64,000 bases of DNA from Antarcticimicrobium sediminis (lineage in GTDB: Bacteria; Pseudomonadota; Alphaproteobacteria; Rhodobacterales; Rhodobacteraceae), in contig NZ_SMFP01000006.1 of the NCBI RefSeq assembly GCF_004348975.1, forward strand, positions 1-64,000, read 5' to 3'. Positions 18,298 through 26,181 of this stretch are shown here, piece after piece. A model generated the notes under the pieces. The model saw only the letters and a program-made list of their open reading frames with translations, did no database searches and was not told where the DNA came from. How positions within the stretch are numbered: the stretch's first letter is position 1; every line of letters starts with the position of its first letter. Both the position numbers and the translations under genes were made by a program.

Positions 18298-18334
18298 GCC
18301 GCCCGTGCCGCAAAAACTTTTTGGCCCGGGCGGC
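18298..18334 (+). other. Stem-loop after the first substrate-binding protein gene
   Basis: A perfect 8-bp GC stem (18298-18305 with 18327-18334) closes a 21-nt loop and is followed by three T. It sits in the 82-bp gap between the binding-protein gene and the permease gene, where such hairpins usually protect upstream mRNA or cause partial termination. Confidence 0.5.
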
Positions 18335-18369
18335 TTTGCCGACCTGTGGGATCTGGACTGTATTAGCTG

Positions 18370-19296
18370 ATGGATTTTGGACCTTATCTGATGCTCGCCT
18401 CGCTCGAGGGCGCGGTGACCGCCGCCGTTCTTGCGTTGACCGCCATCGGGCTGAGCCTTGTGTTCGGTGTGATGCGGGTGGTCAATGTTGCGCATGGCGA
18501 GTTTTTCATGCTGGGCGCGGTGCTGGCCTGGTGGGTGGCAAGCCATGTCGGCGGCCCGCCCGCGCTGGGCTTTATCGTGGCCTTGGCAATCGCGCCGCTG
18601 GCAGTGGGCGGGCTGGCGGCGCTGGCCGACATGACGGTGCTGAAACGGGTGAATTACGACCCGGAACGTACGATCGTGGCCACCATCGGCATTCTCTATA
18701 TCCTGCAACAGGTCACGCTGATGACCTATGGCCCCGAGGCGCGCCCGGTCGAGCCGCCCTTTAACACCCGCCTTGCGCTGCCGTGGTTCGAATGGGGAGA
18801 AAACGGGTTTCAGATTTATTGGCCTTGGGGGCTGAGCACGACAAGCTACAAGCTGTTCGTGATCGGGGCCGCCGCTGCGGTGCTGATCGGGGTCTGGATT
18901 TTGATGGCGCGAACGCGGATTGGCCTGTTGATGCGGGCGACCCAGCTTGATCGCGAAATGGCGCTGGCCTTTGGCATCCCGGTCGAGCGGGTCTATGCCA
19001 CGGTGTTCGGCCTTGGTGGCGCGTTGGCGGCGCTGGGGGCGGTGCTGATCGTGCCGACCCAGCAGGCGCATTACCTGATGGGGGGCGATCCGCTGTTGCT
19101 GTCCTTTATCGTCGTGATCATCGGCGGGCTTGGCAGCCTGCCGGGCACAGTGGCCGCCGCCATCCTGATCGGGCTGTCCGACGGGATCATCTCGGTCTTC
19201 TTCTCGCCGATGCTGGCCAAGATCCTCGCCACGATGCTGGTGGCGCTGGTGCTGGTGTTCCGGCCACAGGGTCTGTTCGGATCGGGGGAAAAATGA
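18370..19296 (+). CDS. HAAT ABC transporter permease, LivH type
   Basis: The 308-aa product is an inner-membrane permease of the branched-chain amino-acid type, with about eight hydrophobic segments. The LivH family features are GLSLVFGVMRVVNVAHGEFF in the N-terminal third, LLMRATQLDREMALAFGIPV in the cytoplasmic coupling region, and FIVVIIGGLGSLPGTVAAA near the C-terminus. The start codon ATG 18370 is the first good one after the stem-loop. Its stop overlaps the next gene by 4 nt. Confidence 0.93.
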   Translation: MDFGPYLMLASLEGAVTAAVLALTAIGLSLVFGVMRVVNVAHGEFFMLGAVLAWWVASHVGGPPALGFIVALAIAPLAVGGLAALADMTVLKRVNYDPERTIVATIGILYILQQVTLMTYGPEARPVEPPFNTRLALPWFEWGENGFQIYWPWGLSTTSYKLFVIGAAAAVLIGVWILMARTRIGLLMRATQLDREMALAFGIPVERVYATVFGLGGALAALGAVLIVPTQQAHYLMGGDPLLLSFIVVIIGGLGSLPGTVAAAILIGLSDGIISVFFSPMLAKILATMLVALVLVFRPQGLFGSGEK

Positions 19297-20237
19297 GCGA
19301 TAGAGCCAAGACACTGTTGTTGCATGGCGGGGTGCTGGTGCTGCTGTTCGCGCTGCAATTCGTGCTGCCGGCCTATCACCACGGCAATCTGGCGCGGATC
19401 ATGGTGCTGGCGAGTTTCGCCATCGGATACAACGTGATGTTCGGCTATGCCGGGCTGCTCAGCCTTGGGCATGCGCTGTTCTTTGCTGCTGGGATGTACG
19501 GCTTGGGGCTGGCGGTGGCGCATGGCGGTGCAGACCCGGTGTCGGGGCTGTTGGCCGGGATCGCGGCGGCGCTGGCGGTGTCGGTGGCGGTGGGCCTGTT
19601 GGCGCTGCGCACCAGCGGGGTCGCCTTCATGATCGTGACGCTGATGTTTGCGCAGGTGGGCTATCTCGCTGTGCTGTATTTCGGCACCTATACGCGGGGC
19701 GATGAGGGGATCGTGTTGCAACAGGCGCAGCGGGTGCTGTGGGGAATCGACCTGACGCAACCCGGCGCACGCTATTTCGCGGCGCTGCTGCTGTTTGCGG
19801 TCTGTCTTCTGGCGACGCTGGGACTGGTGCGTGCGCCCTTTGGCAAGGTGCTGATCGCGATCCGCGAAAACGAGGAACGCGCGCGCATGTTGGGCTATGA
19901 CGTGTTCCGCTACAAACTGGCGGCGGTGGTGATTTCCGGCGTCCTCTCGGGATTGGCGGGGGCGGTCTATGGGTTGTTGTTCGGCTTTGTGGGGGCGACC
20001 TTCGCCTCGGTGCAGTATTCGATCTTTCCGCTGCTTTGGGTGCTGCTCGGGGGCGCGGGCACGGTTCTGGGGCCGTTCGTCGGCACGCTGTTCATGTTCT
20101 ATCTGATCGACCTCTCCAGCGCGGTGACCAGCGCCTATATGCTGGTGGCGGGCGTGGCGTTGGTGCTGCTGACGCTGTTCGCGCCGCAGGGGCTGGTGGG
20201 CGAGATTCGCAATCGCATCTGGCGGTGGCTGCCATGA
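19293..20237 (+). CDS. HAAT ABC transporter permease, LivM type
   Basis: The 314-aa product is the second permease of the transporter. It has the LivM pattern FAIGYNVMFGYAGLLSLGHA in the N-terminal half, ALRTSGVAFMIVTLMFAQ, the coupling segment AIRENEERARMLGYDVFRYK and the C-terminal GTVLGPFVGTLF. About nine hydrophobic segments are present. It overlaps the LivH-type gene and the following ATPase gene by 4 nt each (ATGA), showing tight translational coupling. Confidence 0.93.
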   Translation: MSDRAKTLLLHGGVLVLLFALQFVLPAYHHGNLARIMVLASFAIGYNVMFGYAGLLSLGHALFFAAGMYGLGLAVAHGGADPVSGLLAGIAAALAVSVAVGLLALRTSGVAFMIVTLMFAQVGYLAVLYFGTYTRGDEGIVLQQAQRVLWGIDLTQPGARYFAALLLFAVCLLATLGLVRAPFGKVLIAIRENEERARMLGYDVFRYKLAAVVISGVLSGLAGAVYGLLFGFVGATFASVQYSIFPLLWVLLGGAGTVLGPFVGTLFMFYLIDLSSAVTSAYMLVAGVALVLLTLFAPQGLVGEIRNRIWRWLP

Positions 20238-20944
20238 CGCTTTTGTCGACACGCGGGCTGAGCAAGTCGTTCGCCGGATTGCAGGCGGTGCATGAGGTCG
20301 ATTTCGACCTGCCCAAGGGCGAGGTGCGGGCGCTGATCGGGCCGAACGGGGCGGGCAAGACCACCTTCGTCGGGCTGCTGTGCGGGCGGATTGCGCCGAG
20401 TTCGGGGCAGGTCTTTTTCGATGGGCGCGACATTTCCCACCTGCCGGCGCACAAGCGGATCGGGCTGGGCATGGCCTATACCTTTCAGATCACATCCGTT
20501 TTTGGGCGGCTGAGCCTGTTCGAGAACGTGGCGTTGGCCGCCCGGCGTCGGGTACAGGGCACCGCAGCGGTGCGGGCCGAGGTGATGGGCGCGCTGGCCA
20601 AGGTCGGCCTTGCCGGGGCGGCGGAGCGGGCGGCGGGCGATCTGAGCTATGGCCACCAGCGGTTGCTGGAAATCGCGATGGGGCTGGCACAGGCCCCCAG
20701 ACTGTTGATTTTGGACGAGCCGACACAGGGTCTGTCGGATGCCGAGATCACCGGCTTCAAGGCCCTGATCCGAGAGCTGTCCGCAACCACGACGATCCTG
20801 CTGATCGAGCACAACATGAGCGTTGTGATGGAGGTCGCCGATCAGGTGACGGTGCTGAATTTCGGAGAAATCCTCGCCGAGGGCACCCCGGAAGAGATGC
20901 ACGCTAATGCGCAGGTTCAGGCCGCCTATCTGGGGACGGGCTGA
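20234..20944 (+). CDS. HAAT ABC transporter ATP-binding protein, LivG type
   Basis: The 236-aa product is an ABC ATPase. It has Walker A GPNGAGKTT at about residues 36-44, the signature DLSYGHQRLLEIAM, Walker B LLILDEPTQGLS and the switch His in LLIEHNMSVVME. The SYGHQ form of the signature is typical of LivG. The frame runs open further upstream, but ATG 20234 overlaps the LivM stop by 4 nt and gives the normal family length. Confidence 0.94.
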   Translation: MTLLSTRGLSKSFAGLQAVHEVDFDLPKGEVRALIGPNGAGKTTFVGLLCGRIAPSSGQVFFDGRDISHLPAHKRIGLGMAYTFQITSVFGRLSLFENVALAARRRVQGTAAVRAEVMGALAKVGLAGAAERAAGDLSYGHQRLLEIAMGLAQAPRLLILDEPTQGLSDAEITGFKALIRELSATTTILLIEHNMSVVMEVADQVTVLNFGEILAEGTPEEMHANAQVQAAYLGTG

Positions 20945-21639
20945 TGCTGGAACTTGACAAGATCAACGCGGGCTATGGCCGGGCGCAGATCCTGCGCGAT
21001 CTCACGCTGCGGGTGGCACCGGGGGAAATCCTGTGTTTGCTGGGCCGCAACGGCGCCGGCAAGACCACCACGATGAAGGCGATCATGGGGCTGTTGCCGC
21101 TGATGTCGGGCGCGGTGCGTCTGGATGGGAAAGAGATCAGTGCGCTGCCGGCGCATAAGGTGGCGGGCTGCGGCGTCGGCTATATTCCGCAGGGGCGGCG
21201 GCTGTTTGGCGAGTTGAGCGTGGCGCAGAATCTGGAGCTCGGGCTGCGCGCGGGCGGCTGCGGGCCTGAGGTGTTGGAAGATTCGCTGGACCTGTTTCCG
21301 CGCCTGCGCGAACGCATGGGGCAGCGGGCGCAGACCCTGTCGGGGGGCGAACAGCAGATGCTGGCCACCGCCCGCGCGCTGTGTCTGAAACCGCGCGTCC
21401 TGTTGCTGGACGAGCCGACCGAGGGGTTGCAGCCCTCGATGATCGCGGCGATCCGCGACGTGATCGCGGTGATGCGCGACCGCGGCGTCGGCATCCTGTT
21501 GGTCGAGCAGCGGGTCGATGCGGTGCTGTCGGTGGCGGACCGGGTCGCCTTCATCGAGAATGGCCGCAACCTGGAAACGCTGGACGCCGAGGCGCTGCGC
21601 CGCGATCACAGCTTGATTACGCGGCATCTGGGCGTCTGA
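20944..21639 (+). CDS. HAAT ABC transporter ATP-binding protein, LivF type
   Basis: The 231-aa product is the second ABC ATPase of the system. It shows Walker A GRNGAGKTTTMK, the LivF-typical GYIPQGRRLFGELSVAQNL, the signature LSGGEQQMLATARAL, Walker B VLLLDEPTEGLQPS and the switch His replaced by Gln in ILLVEQRVDAV, which is normal for LivF. It overlaps the LivG-type gene by one base and ends the operon, followed by a terminator. Confidence 0.94.
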   Translation: MLELDKINAGYGRAQILRDLTLRVAPGEILCLLGRNGAGKTTTMKAIMGLLPLMSGAVRLDGKEISALPAHKVAGCGVGYIPQGRRLFGELSVAQNLELGLRAGGCGPEVLEDSLDLFPRLRERMGQRAQTLSGGEQQMLATARALCLKPRVLLLDEPTEGLQPSMIAAIRDVIAVMRDRGVGILLVEQRVDAVLSVADRVAFIENGRNLETLDAEALRRDHSLITRHLGV

Positions 21640-21655
21640 GGCCGCGCCGACGCAG

Positions 21656-21681
21656 CAAGGGGGCACCCGAGTGCCCCCTTG
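21656..21681. terminator. Bidirectional terminator between convergent genes
   Basis: A perfect 11-bp stem (21656-21666 with 21671-21681) with a CCGA loop lies between the end of the first ABC operon and the end of the reverse-strand gene at 21691. The outer bases give CAAG/CTTG rather than a long T run, so efficiency is uncertain, but placement fits a shared terminator. Confidence 0.65.
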
Positions 21682-21690
21682 CCGATAGGC

Positions 21691-22251
21691 TCAGCGCCCG
21701 AAATCGGTCAGCGCGCGGTAATCGATGGTTTCCAGCACCGAAAGCATCATCTCAACATTGCCGCCCTTGGCTTTTACCAGAATACGGTTGTCCACCAGTC
21801 CGGTGATCTCATCGTTCTGGACCATCATCTTTTGCCGGCCCACACGCTCGATCTTGGCCCCGATTGCACTGGCATTGCCCAGCATCCCGGCCATTGCGCC
21901 GACCATCGGGTTGTCGGCCATCAGCGTGATGGAAAAACTTTCCTCGCCCGGTTTGCTGTAATCGGCCCCGGTCCCGGTGCCGCCGCCCATCATGGCCAGT
22001 CCGGCGTTCATGTCGGTGTCCATCTCACGGCTCCAGCCCTCGGGCGCGTCGGGGAGAAAGCCCGACAATGCGTCTGTCTTCATCGCGCTGAGGATCTGTT
22101 TGGCATAGTCCAGCTCTTCCAGCGCGTATTTTATATCGCCGTCCTCATAGGCCGTGATCGCCGAGTTCAGCGTATCGGTGACCTCGTCCGCGCGGGCGGC
22201 AGACGCGGCGCCCATCATCAGGGATGCGGATAGCAGTACATGTCGGATCAT
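21691..22251 (-). CDS. Secreted protein of unknown function
   Basis: The 186-aa product has a clear signal peptide (residues 1-21, ending SAARA before DEVTD), so it should be periplasmic. The mature part starts with a helical region resembling a repeat-poor TPR-like stretch (AITAYEDGDIKYALEELDYA). It then has a Gly/Met-rich linker (MMGGGTGTGADY) and a beta-rich C-terminal part. I recognise no named family. ATG 22251 follows GGAGGGG. The gene is divergent from the coiled-coil gene at 22445 and may share its control region. Confidence 0.8.
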   Translation of the reverse strand: MIRHVLLSASLMMGAASAARADEVTDTLNSAITAYEDGDIKYALEELDYAKQILSAMKTDALSGFLPDAPEGWSREMDTDMNAGLAMMGGGTGTGADYSKPGEESFSITLMADNPMVGAMAGMLGNASAIGAKIERVGRQKMMVQNDEITGLVDNRILVKAKGGNVEMMLSVLETIDYRALTDFGR

Positions 22252-22380
22252 TCTGACCCCTCCAAATCTAAATGCATAAAGAAATATGGGGGTAGCATGC
22301 CGCCTCTCCCTCGAGGACGCAAGTCTCGCCCTTCCCAAGTCGGACGGCATTTGCCACACTCGCAGGAATTTTGGGGATAG

Positions 22381-22407
22381 GGTGATGTAAGCGATTTTAA
22401 CATCACC
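22381..22407. promoter_or_regulatory. Inverted repeat upstream of the coiled-coil gene
   Basis: GGTGATGT (22381-22388) and ACATCACC (22400-22407) form a perfect 8-bp inverted repeat with an 11-bp spacer. It lies 38 bp before ATG 22445, in the divergent region with the secreted-protein gene. It may be an operator or a leader hairpin. Confidence 0.4.
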
Positions 22408-22444
22408 TATGTCGGTTTTGAATTTGAGTGTTCAGGAGTGTTTG

Positions 22445-23521
22445 ATGGCGGATTTTGATGCGCTTTTGCGCGAAAGCCAGGATCAGGTGGCCAAATCGCA
22501 GGCTGATATCACGGCAATGACCGCGCGGATCGAGACGGCGCGCAGCAAGATCGAGGCGGGCGAAGAGGCGGGGATCGACATCGAGACCGCCACGCTGGAA
22601 GATGTGCATCACCATACCGAGGTGATGAACGCCAATATCGCCGAGCTGATCATGGGGCTCGACGATGTCACCACCGGGTTTTCGCGCGATTTCGCCGAGC
22701 TGCGCAACAAGACCGGCTGGGAAAGCTTTGTCGGCCTCTTCTCCAAGGGGCGCTCTGAATCGCTGCGCCAAGAACGGATGCGCAGTGCCAGCATCGACGA
22801 CAAGCTGCAGGATCTGATCGCCAAATCAGATGTGATCGTGACGCTTTTGCAGGGCCAGCTTGCCGTGCTGGAGGAGCAGCGGACAAAGGTCGAAACCAAC
22901 CTGAGTGCGACGCTGGACGACCGCGAGGGCACGGTGGCCGCGCTGGAGGCGGCGCGGGCCGAGATCTTGGCGATGGACCCGAGCATCATCGCGCTGGAAA
23001 ACAAGATCGCGGTGGAAACCGATGCCGCCGCGCGCACCCGGCTGGAAACCGAACTGGCCGCGCTGAACACCCGCTATAACGCGCTGGTGCAGGACGAGCA
23101 GGTGAAACTGGCCAAATCGCAGACGCTGGAACGCTATATCGAAAAGGGTAAGACTTGGGTCGACAGTCTGCAAAATCAGGCGGCGACGCAGATGGTGCTG
23201 ATCAACAAGTTGCAGACCGACACCAATCAGCGCGTTGTGCTGTATGATGCGCTGTCGAAATCGCTGAAGACCGCGCAGCAACAAGACATCGCCCACCGCA
23301 TCAACGAGATCGGGGTCAAGACCGATCAGGAGGCCCAGACGGCGATGGCGGCGATCGGCTCTGCGACCAACCAGAAGATGGCCGATATGCTGGAAAAGCA
23401 CGAGGACCACATGGTGTTTGCCCGCGAGGTGCTGGAGGCCAAGGCCAAGGCCGACGAGCGTTTTGCCCGCCGCTTTGCCGCCATTGTCGAGAAGCACGAC
23501 AAGAACCTCTATGGCGGGTGA
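22445..23521 (+). CDS. Coiled-coil protein of unknown function
   Basis: The 358-aa soluble product is almost wholly helical, with long heptad-rich stretches at about residues 10-50, 110-215 and 240-330. Examples are LAVLEEQRTKVETNLSATL and TDTNQRVVLYDALSKSLKT. It superficially resembles TelA-type toxic-anion-resistance proteins, but I see no decisive motif. ATG 22445 is preferred over 22409 because AGGAG lies 8 nt upstream. The next gene follows after 21 bp. With the genes at 36.65-41.0 kb it may form one system (see findings). Confidence 0.82.
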   Translation: MADFDALLRESQDQVAKSQADITAMTARIETARSKIEAGEEAGIDIETATLEDVHHHTEVMNANIAELIMGLDDVTTGFSRDFAELRNKTGWESFVGLFSKGRSESLRQERMRSASIDDKLQDLIAKSDVIVTLLQGQLAVLEEQRTKVETNLSATLDDREGTVAALEAARAEILAMDPSIIALENKIAVETDAAARTRLETELAALNTRYNALVQDEQVKLAKSQTLERYIEKGKTWVDSLQNQAATQMVLINKLQTDTNQRVVLYDALSKSLKTAQQQDIAHRINEIGVKTDQEAQTAMAAIGSATNQKMADMLEKHEDHMVFAREVLEAKAKADERFARRFAAIVEKHDKNLYGG

Positions 23522-23542
23522 GCGGATCACGGAGACCCTAAA

Positions 23543-24667
23543 ATGAGCACCCCGGCGGATGATTTCGCACCTTTGTTCGACACCTTTGCCAGCCGCCGGT
23601 ATTTCCGCAAGTTCGAGGCGATCACCGGACATCTGGTGCAGGTGGCGGGCGTGATGCAGGCCGAGGGCGCGTTGACACGGGCCGAGGCCAAGGTGGTGAG
23701 CCGCTATCTGCTGGCGCTTACCTACAGTTTTCGCGCGCTCAGCATGAAATACCTGATGGTGGGGCGCGAAACCGGGCGGTTCTTTGGCTCGTTGCAGATC
23801 GACAAGCGCGACAGCGGCTTTCCGGTTTCGACCGAGGTGCTGATCATGGCCAATGACGCGCAACAGGCCAGGGGGCATCTGGGCAATATGCCCAGCGTGG
23901 AGCAATACAAGGACGACATGATCCGCGAGATCATTGGTGAGCGTGCGCTGCCCACGCGGCTGCAATTCGCGCTGTCTCAGCGGCTGTATTACGAGGAATT
24001 GGCGCGCGGGAACCTGTTCTGGGTGCGCAACGATCCCGAATGCCAGTGGATCGGCAATACCGGCACGGATCGTCGCCGGTTCCTGCTGCATTGGGCGGTC
24101 TATGACAGTCAGGTCAATCTGCCGGTGATCTATCTGATGGATCTGGAGGACACCGGCCGCACCGCGCTGCCCAAGGACGAGGCGCGCTGGCCACGGGCGC
24201 AGGCGCATCTGATGGCGCAATCGCTGGACGCGTTGAAACTGGTGACCATCGCCAAGGGGTTCGACGAGGATTTCGATGATCTGCACCCCAAGCGGCTGCG
24301 CCGGATTCATGTGGGGCCGATGTATTCCCACACTTTCACCGAACAGACCGGTCCGCTGCGCGAGGTGCTGGAAGAGGCCCATGCGCCCGAGGGGCAGGAC
24401 TGGGCATTGGCCTGGACCGAGGAAGAGCTGGAAAGCGAACGCACGCAGGAGGAACGCGCGGGTTGGTTTGGCCGGGTGGAGCGGGAGGTCTTTGCGCTTG
24501 ACCCATTCGGCGCACGGGGTGCCGAAACCGGGGCCACGCGGACAGCGCGCAGCCTGATCCTGCCGCAGCGACCGTTTCAGGTGTTGTCGGAAAAGGCCCC
24601 GTCCGGTTTCGCCGATGTGCGCAAATTCGTGGTCGGCGCGCAGGGGCAGGTGTTGAGATACGGGTGA
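23543..24667 (+). CDS. Protein of unknown function (374 aa)
   Basis: This is a soluble product without signal peptide or membrane segment, rich in Arg, Glu and aromatic residues. Noticeable stretches are FDTFASRRYFRKFEAITGHL at the start, RLYYEELARGNLFWVRNDPE in the middle and RIHVGPMYSHTFTEQTGP at about residues 253-270. No family was recognised. It lies 21 bp after the coiled-coil gene and is read as its operon partner. The 323 bp after it hold no gene, and then the catabolic segment begins. Confidence 0.8.
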   Translation: MSTPADDFAPLFDTFASRRYFRKFEAITGHLVQVAGVMQAEGALTRAEAKVVSRYLLALTYSFRALSMKYLMVGRETGRFFGSLQIDKRDSGFPVSTEVLIMANDAQQARGHLGNMPSVEQYKDDMIREIIGERALPTRLQFALSQRLYYEELARGNLFWVRNDPECQWIGNTGTDRRRFLLHWAVYDSQVNLPVIYLMDLEDTGRTALPKDEARWPRAQAHLMAQSLDALKLVTIAKGFDEDFDDLHPKRLRRIHVGPMYSHTFTEQTGPLREVLEEAHAPEGQDWALAWTEEELESERTQEERAGWFGRVEREVFALDPFGARGAETGATRTARSLILPQRPFQVLSEKAPSGFADVRKFVVGAQGQVLRYG

Positions 24668-24990
24668 TCCTGTGCGCGGGCCCCTCGGGGGCCGCCGCCT
24701 TGCTGGGGGGGACGCCGACCACGCTGTAGTCCCGCATCCGCACGATGAACGTCTCCATTGCGGATTGGAGTGGATCGGCACGGGCGGCTGAGAGGGCCGG
24801 TTCGACCTGTCGTTCCGAGAGGGCGATACACTCGGCGCGCAATTCGGGGGCGTCGCGGTGCTTTTCTGGACGTTCGCTGTCGTTAAAGGTGCGCCGCGCG
24901 GCCGAAACCGCAGGACTGCATTTGCCAACCCCGACCGCGCCCGGCTTAGCTGGAGCGGGGAGGGGATCGGCAAGACGCAGGAGAGCAGCG
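24668..24990. other. Gene-free stretch; probable left edge of the inserted segment
   Basis: These 323 bp contain a GC-rich inverted motif (GGGCCCCTCGGGGGCC) just after the preceding stop and an 8-G tract. Reading frames are open on both strands, but none has a recognisable product or ribosome-binding site. No att-like direct repeat with the right edge near 36.5 kb could be found by eye. Confidence 0.5.
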
Positions 24991-25989
24991 ATGTTGCAAG
25001 ACTTGTTGGTGCCCACGCCCACGCCCGCGCCCCTTCAGGCGCTTCGATCGCAGCGCTTGTTCAGCTCGGCGGACATGGACGAGACGCGCGAGCTTATCTC
25101 GCGCATCCTGCAACCGCACGAGATGACGCCGCTTGGCGGGGCGCGGCGGCAGCCCGCACATATGGATTATATCGACCTTAGCGATACCTGCATCGGCGCG
25201 CTGCATTTCGGCGCGGCGCAGATCGAGGTTGAGCAGATCGAGGATTTTCACCTCGTGATCTTCTGCATCGCCGGTTCGGCCACGGCGACCTGCGAGCGGC
25301 GCGAATACAAAATGAGCCGGACAAGCGCCTTCATTTGCAACCCGGGGCAAAGCTTCTCGGCCCGGTTCAGCCCCGATTGCGAGCAGATTGTCGTCAAGAT
25401 CGACCGGGGGTTCCTGCGCAGCCACAGTCACAGTCACAGCGATGGCCGCACCGCAACGCTGCCGAACCAGCTGGACCTGCGCGCGCCGCGCCTGCGATCA
25501 TGGCTGTCGTCGCTGGACACGCTTGCCAACGATCCCGCCCTGCTGGAGATGCTACGGGAATCGCCGCGCTTGGCGGCGGACTACAAGGCGGTGCTGGCCA
25601 ACCTGCTGCTGACGGGGGCAGGCACAGCGAGGACGGGGGCGGCGGGCGCCAGTTCGGGGCCGGTCCCCGCGACCCTGCGCCGGGCCGAAAGCTATGTCGC
25701 CGCCCATGCCCGCGACCCGATCTGTCTGGAGGATATCGCGATGGCGGCCGGCGTCCCGGTGCGCACCCTGCTGCATGTGTTTCGCCAGTTCCGCGCGACC
25801 AGCCCGATGCAATACGTGAAGCAGCAGCGCCTTCAGATCGTGCGCGCCCGGCTGAGCGCGCCGAGCCCGGACGATACCGTTAGCCGGATCGCCTTTGAAA
25901 GCGGGTTCACCCATCTCAGCCGCTTCGCCGCCGATTATGCCGCGCATTTCGGCGAGAAGCCTTCGGAGACGTTGCAGCGAAGGGCCTGA
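24991..25989 (+). CDS. AraC-family transcriptional regulator
   Basis: The 332-aa product has an N-terminal AraC-binding-like domain (about residues 40-200) and a C-terminal double helix-turn-helix (about residues 225-332). Signature parts are EDIAMAAGVPVRTLLHVFRQ and SRIAFESGFTHLSRFAADYA. A short Ser-His repeat (SHSHSHS) lies near residue 148. ATG 24991 is chosen for its AGGAG site 7 nt upstream. It precedes the transporter and dioxygenase genes on the same strand. In Burkholderia an AraC/XylS regulator (AndR) controls the related anthranilate dioxygenase, so local activation of this cluster is a reasonable inference. Confidence 0.92.
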   Translation: MLQDLLVPTPTPAPLQALRSQRLFSSADMDETRELISRILQPHEMTPLGGARRQPAHMDYIDLSDTCIGALHFGAAQIEVEQIEDFHLVIFCIAGSATATCERREYKMSRTSAFICNPGQSFSARFSPDCEQIVVKIDRGFLRSHSHSHSDGRTATLPNQLDLRAPRLRSWLSSLDTLANDPALLEMLRESPRLAADYKAVLANLLLTGAGTARTGAAGASSGPVPATLRRAESYVAAHARDPICLEDIAMAAGVPVRTLLHVFRQFRATSPMQYVKQQRLQIVRARLSAPSPDDTVSRIAFESGFTHLSRFAADYAAHFGEKPSETLQRRA

Positions 25990-26181
25990 TTTTGCGTCGA
26001 ACCTGCCCCAAATTTCGGCGGGCTATCCGTTTCGGGCAATGGCTGTCCACTTTGCGCCAGTAACTGCAGGGGCCAGGGCCAAGGCCGCTTGCCGGGTCAG
26101 CGGGGGCTGTGCCTGATGGCTGAAAATTCAGCGCGGCGCCCCTGCGCCAAAGCCATAATCCAACGGGAAGAAAACCAGCAC

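Noticed and set aside
22445-23521. Naming the coiled-coil protein TelA/KlaA (toxic anion resistance)
   Set aside because: Overall helical character is similar, but no diagnostic motif could be pointed to, so no function was assigned.
22826-24973. A 715-codon reverse-strand open frame
   Set aside because: It lies over the coiled-coil and 374-aa genes, is rich in His, Arg, Gln and Pro as antisense frames are, and shows no domain.
24336-25022. A reverse-strand frame in the gap before the AraC gene, with a reasonable-looking stretch MRDYSVVGVPPSKA
   Set aside because: It extends into the 374-aa gene on the other strand, has no ribosome-binding site and no recognised family. The stretch alone is too little to call a gene remnant.
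25426-25441. Short tandem CACAGT repeat encoding Ser-His in the AraC gene
   Set aside because: It has too few units to act as a contingency repeat. It was noted in the gene entry only.
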